Below, piece by piece: positions 7,852 to 16,431 of a stretch of DNA of 64,000 bases. Position 1 is the stretch's first letter, and each line of letters begins with the position of its first letter. The notes under the pieces were generated by a model. That model saw nothing but the letters and a program-made list of their open reading frames with translations. It did not search any database and was not told where the DNA came from. The translations under genes were made by a program, and so were the position numbers. The DNA is taken from assembly GCA_028279215.1 (NCBI GenBank), contig JANQOF010000015.1, forward strand, positions 1-64,000. Direction: 5' to 3'. The stretch comes from Pirellulales bacterium. GTDB taxonomy: Bacteria > Planctomycetota > Planctomycetia > Pirellulales > Lacipirellulaceae.

Positions 7852-8638
7852 AGGCGAACAAGCAGAGCGCTGCGGCGATGGCGACGATCCGCCACTCTTG
7901 TGGCTTTGTTACGCGGTAGGTCTGACGACTAACGGGTGCCACCTTGCCACCATTTCGCCAGCCGAACACACCAATCAAGACAAGAGCGATAAGCACGATA
8001 GATCGAGGCTCAGGTATGGCTAAATGAACTGAATCCAAAGCGACAAACTCTCCTTGTTCGACGCTGAGGCAAACGTTGAGCATTCCCACTTCGGTAAGAT
8101 CAACATTTCCGTACTGGATAAAATCTTCGATCTCGAAAGAGAAATCACCGGTACTATCCAAAGTCGCATCAAGTCGTTGGGCTCCAAGTAAGTTCGTGGC
8201 GATGCTAATGCGAATATCTATGGAGCCTACAAGTTCAGAAACAGTTAGAACAACTGAGTCATATTCGGTTATGTCTAGAGTTTCATTCCCGAACCACCGA
8301 ACGCAGCCACCCCCGTAACAGTCGGGCCCATCCATGACACTCATCGCCCCTTCACTGATGAAAGCAGACATCTCCGTGTCTTCACAGTTTCCGTCGACGG
8401 ACGCACCGCCGCCCCATAATTGCCGATATTCGCCAACCGGGCTATCGAAATCGACAGTATCGTAGGCAGCGAACTGGTCGGTGCTAATACCTTCCTGGTC
8501 TAGGGTGAAGTCGTCTATCAGCAGCCGCTCGGCCGACGTTACGTCCATAAGCAGCAAACAACCGAAAGCCACAGCGAGCGCTGCTGTAGCACATCCCCTG
8601 CGCGCAGCGGTAGCCGCGCGCGATAGAACAGATAACAT
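7799..8638 (-). CDS. PEP-CTERM exported protein with a second C-terminal membrane segment
   Basis: A 279-residue exported protein with an N-terminal signal (residues 1-35) and a beta-rich body (LLIDDFTLDQEG, DSVVLTVSELVGSIDIRI, FSFEIEDFIQYGNVDLTEVG) of the kind found in lectin-like or carbohydrate-binding PEP-CTERM proteins. The sorting signal IPEPRSIVLIALVLIGVFGW does not stop after its basic residues. A further 49 residues follow, including a second hydrophobic stretch (IVAIAAALCLFASL) and RRFR. The last ~17 codons lie inside repeat copy A, so the tail may come from a rearrangement. The gene lies between two direct repeats. ATG 8638 starts it cleanly. Function unknown. Confidence 0.85.
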   Translation of the reverse strand: MLSVLSRAATAARRGCATAALAVAFGCLLLMDVTSAERLLIDDFTLDQEGISTDQFAAYDTVDFDSPVGEYRQLWGGGASVDGNCEDTEMSAFISEGAMSVMDGPDCYGGGCVRWFGNETLDITEYDSVVLTVSELVGSIDIRISIATNLLGAQRLDATLDSTGDFSFEIEDFIQYGNVDLTEVGMLNVCLSVEQGEFVALDSVHLAIPEPRSIVLIALVLIGVFGWRNGGKVAPVSRQTYRVTKPQEWRIVAIAAALCLFASLRRFRTLSCDGGGRAG

Positions 8639-8940
8639 TTTTCAGCCTCTTCGAACGAAGTCTATTCGTTGACTTCAAGAAGAGCGCGATTGGCTGTCGG
8701 CTGGCAAACGCCTAGCAAAGCAAATTAACTTTGCTGGCAAGAATGAAAATGAATCGAACGATACCGATTCCGACAGGGCGGCTTTCTAGATGTCAACATA
8801 GCGCCCCTGCCTGGCCAGCAGATGAATATGTTGGCAGCTTAGCACAGCTCATCATACAAATGCAAGCGAAATCCTGACTAAATCATCTGCCTAAACCTCC
8901 TCAACAATCCATTCGTCTCCGGTGTTTCCATGGACCGCTC
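8639..8940. other. 302-bp non-coding spacer upstream of a PEP-CTERM gene
   Basis: No convincing gene on either strand. It should contain the promoter of the minus-strand PEP-CTERM gene starting at 8638. It is more AT-rich than the surrounding genes (for example around 8720-8760). I could not identify sigma boxes confidently. Confidence 0.5.
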
Positions 8941-9034
8941 TTGGAACTCGCCGAACGACAGGCCGGCGATGCTGGGAATCGCCTCTCTTACCAAGGCATT
9001 GGAGGTGGAAATCTCGGAGCTTTTTCCGGACTAA
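8941..9034 (+). pseudogene. XRE regulator remnant (3' end only, frameshifted)
   Basis: From ATG 8969 to TAA 9034 the frame reads MLGIASLTKALEVEISELFP, matching the C terminus of the 7452-7661 regulator (LLVIASLAKALKVEISELFP). Similarity continues upstream to about 8941, but with a one-base shift, and the helix-turn-helix itself is missing. It is a decayed partial duplicate and part of repeat copy B. Confidence 0.8.
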
Positions 9035-9223
9035 GGCGGTTGCCGGTTCTGCGCTGGATTCTAGCCACGGATGTCGCGGACGTTCGCGGATGAGGGAAGC
9101 TGTGTTCATCGGTGCTTATCCGCGACTAACTCCCAGCAAACACCGCGCCATACGGCATATCCACGACATGCTAACCAGCCTGCGCACCGCTGCCGCAAGA
9201 AAGTGTGCGGAACCGGCTCAGGG
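8941..9223 (+). repeat. 283-bp direct repeat, copy B
   Basis: Same orientation and length as 7569-7851. It includes the XRE remnant and the following spacer with the phrases TTCTAGCCACGGATG, TGTTCATCGGTG and CACCGCGCCATACGGCATAT. With copy A it brackets the PEP-CTERM gene at 7799-8638. Confidence 0.85.
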
Positions 9224-10038
9224 TGTCAAAGAACGTGCGCCAAGAGCAAGAGTGCTCCATGAAGCTACCCACTTCGACCAAACTCGTGGCCCAGTTTCAA
9301 CCAGAAACTTGCAAGCTTCGTTGGGTTCGAACAGCAAGTGTCGAAACAACGCATTTCCGAAGTTTGTAGTGCCTACTCACCACGAGCATGCCAGCCCGCG
9401 GAATTCGGCCTTGGTCGCCTCTTGCTACGCCGCCGTCCAGTTCCTAAATAACTAGTGACTTTACACCCGTAACTACGGCGATTTCCTCATCGCAATCGTG
9501 CATGAACGAGGTGCAAATTGCTATATCATTGGTTTTCTTGACAATCCACCTTGTACCGGTATATTGCACAGCTGCTTTTCATCTGGAGGGTGGAACGCCA
9601 TGCGTTCTAGTGCCTCGCTTTCTTTTTGGTGCTGGTGCGTGGCAGCGGCTAGGCATGGGCGTTTTGGGGGTGATTCCGTCTCCCTCGCGCAGGCTCAGAG
9701 TATCACCGTTTGGGGTGCGAGGTGTGTGCTTCGCGGCCACCCGGACAAGACTTTGGCTCTGTTTCGGCTTTCGTAGCAAACAACGAGATCACTGCGTCTG
9801 AAAGCGCGGTCTCAGAACCTAACGCAAACCATGTTGCGCTTGGCGTTCTATTGATCGCTGTCAACGACGTCCTCCGCTGATCCCTATGGATGCATGCGAA
9901 TGCTTTAATCGAGTGTTTTCGATACAAGACGTAAGTATACGCCATTAAAAAGGAGCACAAATTGAGCTAACCGAGGGCCCTGTGGGTATTCCCAGCAGGG
10001 TTGCCACTTAGCGTTGACCCTAGCACGGAGTGAGAGCG
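9224..10038. other. 815-bp spacer with no supported gene
   Basis: Open frames here are short, overlap on both strands, and have atypical composition (Cys/Trp/His-rich translations), so I call none. A hairpin CCCTGTGGG-tatt-CCCAGCAGGG (9978-10000, one unpaired G) lies 38 nt before the start of the giant beta-repeat gene and would be in its 5' leader or promoter. The rest may be decayed accessory DNA. Confidence 0.5.
9978..10000 (+). promoter_or_regulatory. leader hairpin before the giant beta-repeat gene
   Basis: CCCTGTGGG pairs with CCCAGCAGGG across a TATT loop, with one bulged base. It ends 38 nt before ATG 10039. It could be a 5' UTR structure stabilising or attenuating a very long mRNA, or the terminator of something upstream. 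It has no T-tract. Role inferred only. Confidence 0.3.
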
Positions 10039-13000
10039 ATGAACGCGCGCATTTCTGTTGTCACGATTCTGGCCGCTATGATCTTTGCCGTTGGCCAAGT
10101 GCCCTCTACCACCACGGCCGCGGACTTCACCTGGGACTCCGACGGCACCGACCCCGCTTGGGACTTTCCCGGCGGCAACTGGACCCTCGGCGGCAGCCCC
10201 ACCCTACTGACCCCCGACGCCGACGACAACGTGGTCTTTGATTCGGACCTCTTGCCAATCGGCCCGCCGCCGCTGGTCGAACTCAACGGCAACCGTGAAG
10301 TTCTTTCAGCCACGTTCGACGGGGATACCGCCTTCATGCTCTCCGGTTTACCTGGCGACACCCTCTCGCTAGGCACGGGCAACCTGACCGCCGATCTGGG
10401 CAACGACTTTGGTGGACATTTCATCGGCGTCGATGTCACCCTTCAGGCCAGCGGCATCTGGGACATCGATGCCTCGGGCTCCGGCGTCGCGACCCTCAGC
10501 ATTGTCGGCGCGATCGGCGAGTCTGGTGGCTCCTTCGGCTTCACCAAGACCGGTACTGGCGAACTGGAACTGCTGGGCGCCAACACCTACACCGGCCAGA
10601 CGGCGATCAACGCGGGGACCGTGAGCCTGCTCGATGCCTTGGCCCTGCAGAACAGCACCGCGGTGATCAACGTCGACGACGGACTCAACATACCCAACGT
10701 GCCGGGCTCCGACGTTTTGCTCGGCGGCCTGAGCGGGACGGGCAATCTGGACATCGTCGATAAAAACCTCATCGTCGGGTCCAACAACGCGAACACGAGC
10801 TACTCCGGCGTTATCTCGGGAACAGGCGCCCTCGTTAAACGAGGCACGGGCGAGCTCACACTCAGCGGCATCAACACCTACAGCGGCGACACGATCATCG
10901 AGGGCGGCACCGTGTCGATCTCCCAGGACGCCAACCTCGGCGACGCATCGGCCGATCTGTTCATCAACAGCGGCTTGACTGACGCGACCCTGCGTGTCAC
11001 CGACAGCCACGAGACCAACCGAGACGTCTTCATCACCGCCCTCGACGCCACGCTCTCGGTCGACGCCGGGCAGAACTACGCCGTCCACGGCACGGTCACC
11101 GGCGGAGCCCTCAACAAAGTTGGCGCAGGGACGCTAAACCTGACCGCTTCCAACACGTACACCGGCGGCACCACGATCGATGGCGGCACGCTGGCTCTGG
11201 GCAACGACAACGCGGCCGGGACGGGCACCATCACGGTGCTCGGCTCGACCATCGACTACGCCGACGGCATCCACGTCACTAATGCAATCGATCTTCAGAA
11301 CGACGCCACCTTCAACGTCGATACCGGTGCCCCCAACCATTCAGGCGGCATCGGGGAAACCGACGGCAGCTTCGGCATCACCAAGACCGGCGCCGGCGCG
11401 CTCCTCCTCTCCGGTGCCAACACGTTCAGCGGCGGCGTCACGCTGGCCGAAGGCGTCCTGGGCCTGGGCAACAGCAGCGCGGCCGGGACGGGCAACATCA
11501 CGGTGACGGGCAGCGGCACACGCATCGACTACGCCGACATCGCCATGTTCAGAAACATCGACCTCCAAACCGACACGATCCTGAGCACCGGCGCGCTCGC
11601 AGCGCAGCAGGTGGGCAGCATCGGCGAAACCGGTGGCAGCTTCGGCATCACCAAGGGCGGCTCCGGCATGTTGACGCTCAGAAACGCCAACACCTTCAGC
11701 GGCGGCCTGACGATTGAGGAAGGCACGGTCATGCTCCGCGACTCCAATACCGCCGCGGGCACCGGCGGCATCACGATGCAGGGGGGGGACATCCTGTTAG
11801 TCCTGTTGAACGTCGCCAACAACATCGATCTGCAGGACGACACGATCATCACCGTAGACTCCAGCTCCGACTCGACCCTTTCCGGCGTCATCGGCGAGAC
11901 CGGCGGCAGCTTCGGCTTCCGGAAGGAAGGCGGCGGCACACTCACCCTCACCGGCGACAACACCTACACCGGCGACACGATCGTTGACGCCGGCACGCTG
12001 TCCGTGGGCGACGGTGGCACAACCGGTTCGATCCTTGGGGACGTCACGCTCTTAACATCACTGGTCTTCAACCGATCCAACGACCTGACCTTCTCCGGAA
12101 TCATCACGGGCGTCGGCGACGTGACGAAGGACGGCAGTGGCAAGCTCACGCTGACCGGCGCCAACAGCTTCACCAACGGCGTGACTCTCAACAGCGGCGA
12201 GTTGGGGCTGGCCCACAGTAGCGCTGCGGGCACCGGCACCATTACGGTCGTCGACGGGATCATCAACTACGCCGACAGCGTTGAGATCGCCAACCTCGTC
12301 GATCTTCAGAACGACGTGGCACTGGTCATTGATTCGGGCACGGCCACGCAATCCGGGGCGTTCATTGAATCGGGTGGCAGCTTCCGAGTCTTCATCGACG
12401 GCACCGATGGCTCTGCCGCGATCCGCCTTGCCGGCAACAACAAGTTTTCCGACGGCCTGTCGCTCGTGAACGGCAAGGTGATCCTGGCCCACAACAATGC
12501 AGCAGGCACCGGGCAGATCCGTGTCCAAACCGGCACCGTCGGTTATGAGGACGGGATCGCGATTGCCAACACGATGGCCTTGGTGAATGATGCGATCCTA
12601 GACGTCGCCGCGGGCGTCGCCGCGCAGTCGGGTGTCATCTCTGAGAACTTTGGCTCATTCGGCTTCACCAAGACGGGCGACGGTACCCTCGACCTGACCT
12701 CAAGCAGCGGCAACACTCACACCGGCGGCACAACGCTTCAGGGCGGAACCCTCCTAATCTCCGACGCCAACCATCTTGGCACCGCCACGCTCACCTTCGA
12801 CGGCGGCCGACTTGGAATCCTGGGCGGCTCGCTGGCCAGCGATGACGAGATCCCCAATACGATGGTGTTCACCACGAACGGTGGTGGGTTCGAGATCCTC
12901 GGCACCTTCACCTTCAACCGCACTCTGACCCATGCCGGCCCGCTGTTTAAGACGGGCGACGGCGAACTCATTCTCACCGCCGCCAACACTTACACGGGCG

Positions 13001-15210
13001 GCACGACCATCGACGGCGGCACAGTTACCGCTGAGGCCGACAACAACCTTGGTGACGCCAACGGCCCGCTGAGTTTCGATGGCGGCACGCTCCGCTTCGC
13101 CGCGGGCTTCGATCTGGCCGCCACCCGTGCGATCACCCTCAATGCGGGAGGTGGGACGATCGACACCAACGGCTTCGATACTTCGATCGCTCAAGAGATT
13201 GCCGGGACGGGCGGTCTGACCAAGACCGGGGACGGCACTCTCACTCTAGCTGCCGTCAACACTTACACGGGCGGAACGGCCATCGATGTTGGCACGCTTG
13301 CCGCTGCGGTTGACACCTATCTCGGCGAGGCCAACGGCTCGCTGAGCTTCGATGGCGGTACGCTCCGCTTCGGCGCTGCCTTCGATTTGGCCGCCACCCG
13401 CGCGGTAATCCTCAATGGGGGGGGCGGGACGATCGACACCAACGGCTTCGATACCACGGTCGCTCAAGCGATCGACGGAACCGGTGCCCTGACCAAGACC
13501 GGCGCCGGCACACTCGCCCTTGATGGCACGAGCACCTACACCGGCGGTACGAGGATCGAAGAGGGCGTGGTCTCTATCAATCTCGATACCAACCTGGGCG
13601 ATCCGGCAGGAGGTGTCACCCTCATCAACAATGCCGTCATCCAGATCCCCGGCTCTCACACCACCGGGCGCGACTTCGAATTGATTGGCGGGGGCGTATT
13701 CCGGCCCCTGGGTGGAGATACCTACCAAATTATCGGATCGATCAGCGGCAGCGGTCCACTGACGACATCATCAGCCGATGTCGACGGATCGTTTGGCACA
13801 CTACGACCCTGGGGTGCGAATACGTACACGGGCGGGACGGTGATTGGCATCAATACTCGAGTCACCATCCAAAATGACGCCAATCTTGGTGATGCGTCTG
13901 GCACTGTCACGATGCTTGGTGATGCCGCTTTGTCCGCCGATGTAAGCCACACCACGCAACGGGATTTTTCCTTGATGGGGACCCTGCCCAACACGATCTC
14001 CACCTTGTCCGGACGCGTCTACACGATTGACGGCGTGATCAGCGGAGGCGGCAGCGTCCAAAAGATCGGTGTAGGCGGACTCATTTTGACGAACGCCAAC
14101 ACCTTCACCGGCAAGACGATCATCAATTCGGGCACCATCCAGCTCGCCCACTCGGATGCATTGCAGAACAGTACCGTCGAGGTCAACAACAACAGCGGGT
14201 TGGATGTCACCACACTGCTGGTTGACCCGCAGGTCAACCTCGGCGGACTGAGCGGCGGCGGCAACCTTAACCTCGGGGTCAAGACGCTCAACGTCGGTAG
14301 CAACGACGAAGACACCACCTACTCGGGCACGCTCTCGGGCACCGGCGGAGCCCTTTTCAAACAGGGCGATGGCATACTCAGCCTCTCAGGTGCCAATACC
14401 TACGACGGCGGCACGGCGATCAACAGCGGCACCTTGTTGGCCAACAACGCCAGCGGCTCGGCCACGGGCAGTGGCGGCGTCACGGTCGGATCGCTGGGCA
14501 CTTTAGGCGGCACCGGCAGCGCTGCCGGCTTCACGAACGTTAGCGGCGGCACGGTCTCTCCAGGTGCCTCGGTAGGTGTCCTCACGCTCGACGATGTTCT
14601 GTTCAAGTCCGGCTCGACCCTCATCATCGAATTGGCTGGCGACGGCGGCGTGGCCGGCGTCGACTTTGACCAACTGCTGGTCAACAACGGTGTGACGATC
14701 GACCCCAGCAACACGCTCGAAGTTTCGCTGCTAGGCGCCTTTACTCCAAGCCTCGGCGACACCTTTAACATCCTCAGCGCGACCAGCGTTACGGGCACGT
14801 TCGACTTCGAAAACCTGCCGACGCTCGACGACGTCCTGGGGTGGGACGTGAACTACACCGCCACCGACGTGACACTGGAAGTTGTTACCGTGGTACTACC
14901 GGGCGACTTCAACAACGATGGGATGGTGAGCATCGCGGACTACACTGTTTGGCGAGACAACCTTGGTAGTCCCACCGAAGATAGCATCAACAACGCCGGC
15001 GACGGACTCAACGGCGTCGACCAAGCCGACTACGGATTGTGGAAACAGAACTTTGGCGCGGTTTCTTCTATCTTCGCAAGCAACGACTTTGCGACGTCGG
15101 ATACCGCCGCCGTGCCAGAACCGTGTGCCATGCAGATCGTGTTCGGGGGTATGTTGCTTGGCGTGGTCGGTGGCTTCAGGCGGCGTCGGTTGCCGGGGGA
15201 ACAATCGTAA
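10039..15210 (+). CDS. giant autotransporter-repeat, dockerin, PEP-CTERM surface protein
   Basis: A 1723-residue exported protein. ATG 10039 has GGAG 8 nt upstream, and the signal peptide ends near TTTAA (residue ~28). It opens with FTWDSDGTDPAWDFPGGNW, the usual first unit of such proteins. At least 15 autotransporter-associated beta-strand repeats follow, each built as GxGxLxLxGxNTYTGGTxIxxGTL (for example NTYTGQTAINAGTV, NTFSGGLTIEEGTV, NTYTGGTTIDGGTV). After residue ~1620 come dockerin-like repeats (LPGDFNNDGMVSIADYTVW and GLNGVDQADYGLW) and a PEP-CTERM anchor (AAVPEPCAMQIVFG, then RRRR). No outer-membrane translocator barrel is present, so it is not a classical autotransporter. A 273-bp internal repeat and two G8 tracts occur within it. 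Likely a long adhesive or structural surface fibre; ligand unknown. Confidence 0.93.
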   Translation: MNARISVVTILAAMIFAVGQVPSTTTAADFTWDSDGTDPAWDFPGGNWTLGGSPTLLTPDADDNVVFDSDLLPIGPPPLVELNGNREVLSATFDGDTAFMLSGLPGDTLSLGTGNLTADLGNDFGGHFIGVDVTLQASGIWDIDASGSGVATLSIVGAIGESGGSFGFTKTGTGELELLGANTYTGQTAINAGTVSLLDALALQNSTAVINVDDGLNIPNVPGSDVLLGGLSGTGNLDIVDKNLIVGSNNANTSYSGVISGTGALVKRGTGELTLSGINTYSGDTIIEGGTVSISQDANLGDASADLFINSGLTDATLRVTDSHETNRDVFITALDATLSVDAGQNYAVHGTVTGGALNKVGAGTLNLTASNTYTGGTTIDGGTLALGNDNAAGTGTITVLGSTIDYADGIHVTNAIDLQNDATFNVDTGAPNHSGGIGETDGSFGITKTGAGALLLSGANTFSGGVTLAEGVLGLGNSSAAGTGNITVTGSGTRIDYADIAMFRNIDLQTDTILSTGALAAQQVGSIGETGGSFGITKGGSGMLTLRNANTFSGGLTIEEGTVMLRDSNTAAGTGGITMQGGDILLVLLNVANNIDLQDDTIITVDSSSDSTLSGVIGETGGSFGFRKEGGGTLTLTGDNTYTGDTIVDAGTLSVGDGGTTGSILGDVTLLTSLVFNRSNDLTFSGIITGVGDVTKDGSGKLTLTGANSFTNGVTLNSGELGLAHSSAAGTGTITVVDGIINYADSVEIANLVDLQNDVALVIDSGTATQSGAFIESGGSFRVFIDGTDGSAAIRLAGNNKFSDGLSLVNGKVILAHNNAAGTGQIRVQTGTVGYEDGIAIANTMALVNDAILDVAAGVAAQSGVISENFGSFGFTKTGDGTLDLTSSSGNTHTGGTTLQGGTLLISDANHLGTATLTFDGGRLGILGGSLASDDEIPNTMVFTTNGGGFEILGTFTFNRTLTHAGPLFKTGDGELILTAANTYTGGTTIDGGTVTAEADNNLGDANGPLSFDGGTLRFAAGFDLAATRAITLNAGGGTIDTNGFDTSIAQEIAGTGGLTKTGDGTLTLAAVNTYTGGTAIDVGTLAAAVDTYLGEANGSLSFDGGTLRFGAAFDLAATRAVILNGGGGTIDTNGFDTTVAQAIDGTGALTKTGAGTLALDGTSTYTGGTRIEEGVVSINLDTNLGDPAGGVTLINNAVIQIPGSHTTGRDFELIGGGVFRPLGGDTYQIIGSISGSGPLTTSSADVDGSFGTLRPWGANTYTGGTVIGINTRVTIQNDANLGDASGTVTMLGDAALSADVSHTTQRDFSLMGTLPNTISTLSGRVYTIDGVISGGGSVQKIGVGGLILTNANTFTGKTIINSGTIQLAHSDALQNSTVEVNNNSGLDVTTLLVDPQVNLGGLSGGGNLNLGVKTLNVGSNDEDTTYSGTLSGTGGALFKQGDGILSLSGANTYDGGTAINSGTLLANNASGSATGSGGVTVGSLGTLGGTGSAAGFTNVSGGTVSPGASVGVLTLDDVLFKSGSTLIIELAGDGGVAGVDFDQLLVNNGVTIDPSNTLEVSLLGAFTPSLGDTFNILSATSVTGTFDFENLPTLDDVLGWDVNYTATDVTLEVVTVVLPGDFNNDGMVSIADYTVWRDNLGSPTEDSINNAGDGLNGVDQADYGLWKQNFGAVSSIFASNDFATSDTAAVPEPCAMQIVFGGMLLGVVGGFRRRRLPGEQS
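12950..13495 (+). repeat. two 273-bp (91-codon) tandem units inside the beta-repeat gene
   Basis: Matching landmarks are exactly 273 bp apart: ACTTACACGG at 12988 and 13261, GATGGCGG at 13078 and 13351, and GACGATCGACACC at 13155 and 13428. Identity is roughly 80-85%, much higher than among other repeats of the protein, which implies recent in-frame duplication. Confidence 0.85.
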
Positions 15211-15501
15211 CCGCCACGCCCAGCTAGCTTCAGAATACGCACGCACGCCGTCGTTCCCTCCGTAATTCCAACAGGAGCAAGCAGAGGCGACGAGAGAAAG
15301 CGTTGCCAGAAGCGGCGGATGTACCTCTGCTCTCTCTGCTTCCTCCTGTTCCAAAGAAACATCGGATCCTTCGCAACCAGACGGCCGATTTGTGCAGGTT
15401 TTGTGGTTGTCGACTGCTCCAAATCAAGAAATCCTTGTGCCCTTCGTGTCTTAGTGGTTTTACGCGATTGAACTATTGAGACCTCCTCCTACACTATCCG
15501 C

Positions 15502-16074
15502 ATGGCCAAGCGGCACAACCATTACGAGTCGGCGTTTGAAGCCTTGTTGCGGGAGCACCGGGTGCCGTACGTCGCGGTCGACGAGAAACGGCGGAGTCTG
15601 GTCGCTCAGTCGGGCGGGGCACCCGTAGAGTCGCTCAAGAGCGTCGACTTCTTGGTGTCGCCGCCGGGTCGCGAGAGTTTCTTAGTCGACATCAAGGGGC
15701 GACGGTTTCCTTCAGGCACACGCCGCAAACAGTACTGGCGCAATTGGTCGACCCGCGACGACCTGCGGAGCTTGGCCGAGTGGGCCCGCCACTTTGGCGA
15801 GCAATTCACGCCGCTGTTGGTGTTTGCGTACCAACTGGCCGCCGACCGCTCCCCGGTGGCGGCGGATGACTTATGGCATCATCGAGGGCGGACCTACGGT
15901 TTCGTGGTGGTGCCAATGGTCGACTACTGGTGGCACGCCCACACGTTGTCGGCCAAATGGGACACGGTGTCGATGCCTGCGGCCGACTTTCGCCGCCATG
16001 CCAGTAGTTGGCGGAACTGGCTTCTACCGAGTGCGGAGTGTGGAATGGGAAGTGTGGAATGCACCAAGGCATGA
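15502..16074 (+). CDS. HYExAFE family protein (nuclease-like fold)
   Basis: A 190-residue cytoplasmic protein. Near the N terminus it has HNHYESAFEALL, the signature that names the HYExAFE family, which is known mainly from planctomycetes. Residues 47-66 contain VDFLVSPPGR followed by FLVDIKGRRF. An Asp before a (D/E)xK strand is the core of PD-(D/E)XK nuclease-like folds, so a nucleic-acid role is possible but not shown. The C-terminal half is Trp-rich (YWWHAHTLSAKW, WRNWLL). The last 13 residues (SAECGMGSVECTKA) look like read-through into spacer. It stands alone between a surface gene and hisS. Biochemical function unknown. Confidence 0.8.
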   Translation: MAKRHNHYESAFEALLREHRVPYVAVDEKRRSLVAQSGGAPVESLKSVDFLVSPPGRESFLVDIKGRRFPSGTRRKQYWRNWSTRDDLRSLAEWARHFGEQFTPLLVFAYQLAADRSPVAADDLWHHRGRTYGFVVVPMVDYWWHAHTLSAKWDTVSMPAADFRRHASSWRNWLLPSAECGMGSVECTKA

Positions 16075-16173
16075 GCCGGGTATTTGGCAGGCGGCTTGAT
16101 AGCGACTAGAATCTAGCTATCTGCGGGATCGCGCCTCCGCACTACGAATCCCCCAACTCCGCACTACATCGCC

Positions 16174-16359
16174 ATGTTTGCTTCGCTCGCCAACGCGTTG
16201 GCCCCCACCCTCGCCCTCATCGCGCCAATCCTTGCCGAAGGCAATAAGTTGAAGGCCAGCATGGCGTGGGGCCTGGTGCTGCTATGCGTGGTGCTAGGCG
16301 TAATCGTGACCGTCAACCCAGTAAAGCGCGAGAGCGAAGTCAAAGGCCGCAAGGAGTAG
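16174..16359 (+). CDS. small single-pass membrane protein
   Basis: A 61-residue protein with a weakly hydrophobic N-terminal half (LANALAPTLALIAPILA), one clear membrane helix (AWGLVLLCVVLGVIVTV) and a charged tail (KRESEVKGRKE). It is convergent with hisS, whose stop lies 72 nt further on. Codon use is like that of the neighbours and the topology is plausible, so I judge it real. No domain is recognised; function unknown. Confidence 0.6.
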   Translation: MFASLANALAPTLALIAPILAEGNKLKASMAWGLVLLCVVLGVIVTVNPVKRESEVKGRKE

Positions 16360-16364
16360 TCGTC

Positions 16365-16413
16365 CGCTAATCTACGCAAGTAGACGCGAATTTTCTGTCA
16401 GCGTTGATTAGCG
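16365..16413. repeat. inverted repeat between convergent genes
   Basis: CGCTAATC (16365-16372) and GATTAGCG (16406-16413) form 8-bp arms around a 33-nt loop, between the ends of the small membrane-protein gene and hisS. There is no T-tract. It may act as a weak bidirectional terminator or belong to the dispersed spacer-repeat family. Confidence 0.35.
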
Positions 16414-16431
16414 ACTCTAAATCTTCCGTGG

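Noticed and set aside
8922..9455. A 177-residue frame through repeat copy B
   Set aside because: It reads the XRE remnant in the wrong frame, lacks motifs, and part of it is repetitive spacer.
9498..9801. Two overlapping frames of 92-99 residues
   Set aside because: Cys/Trp-rich, overlapping each other and a minus-strand frame; no family resemblance or ribosome site.
10369..14798. Long open frames on the minus strand inside the giant beta-repeat gene
   Set aside because: Gly/Val-rich antisense shadows of the repeats with no start context or domain.
10039..15210. CRISPR-like periodicity in the beta-repeat gene
   Set aside because: The periodicity is at the protein level (about 90 codons or irregular), units are degenerate and there are no short identical repeats with unique spacers.
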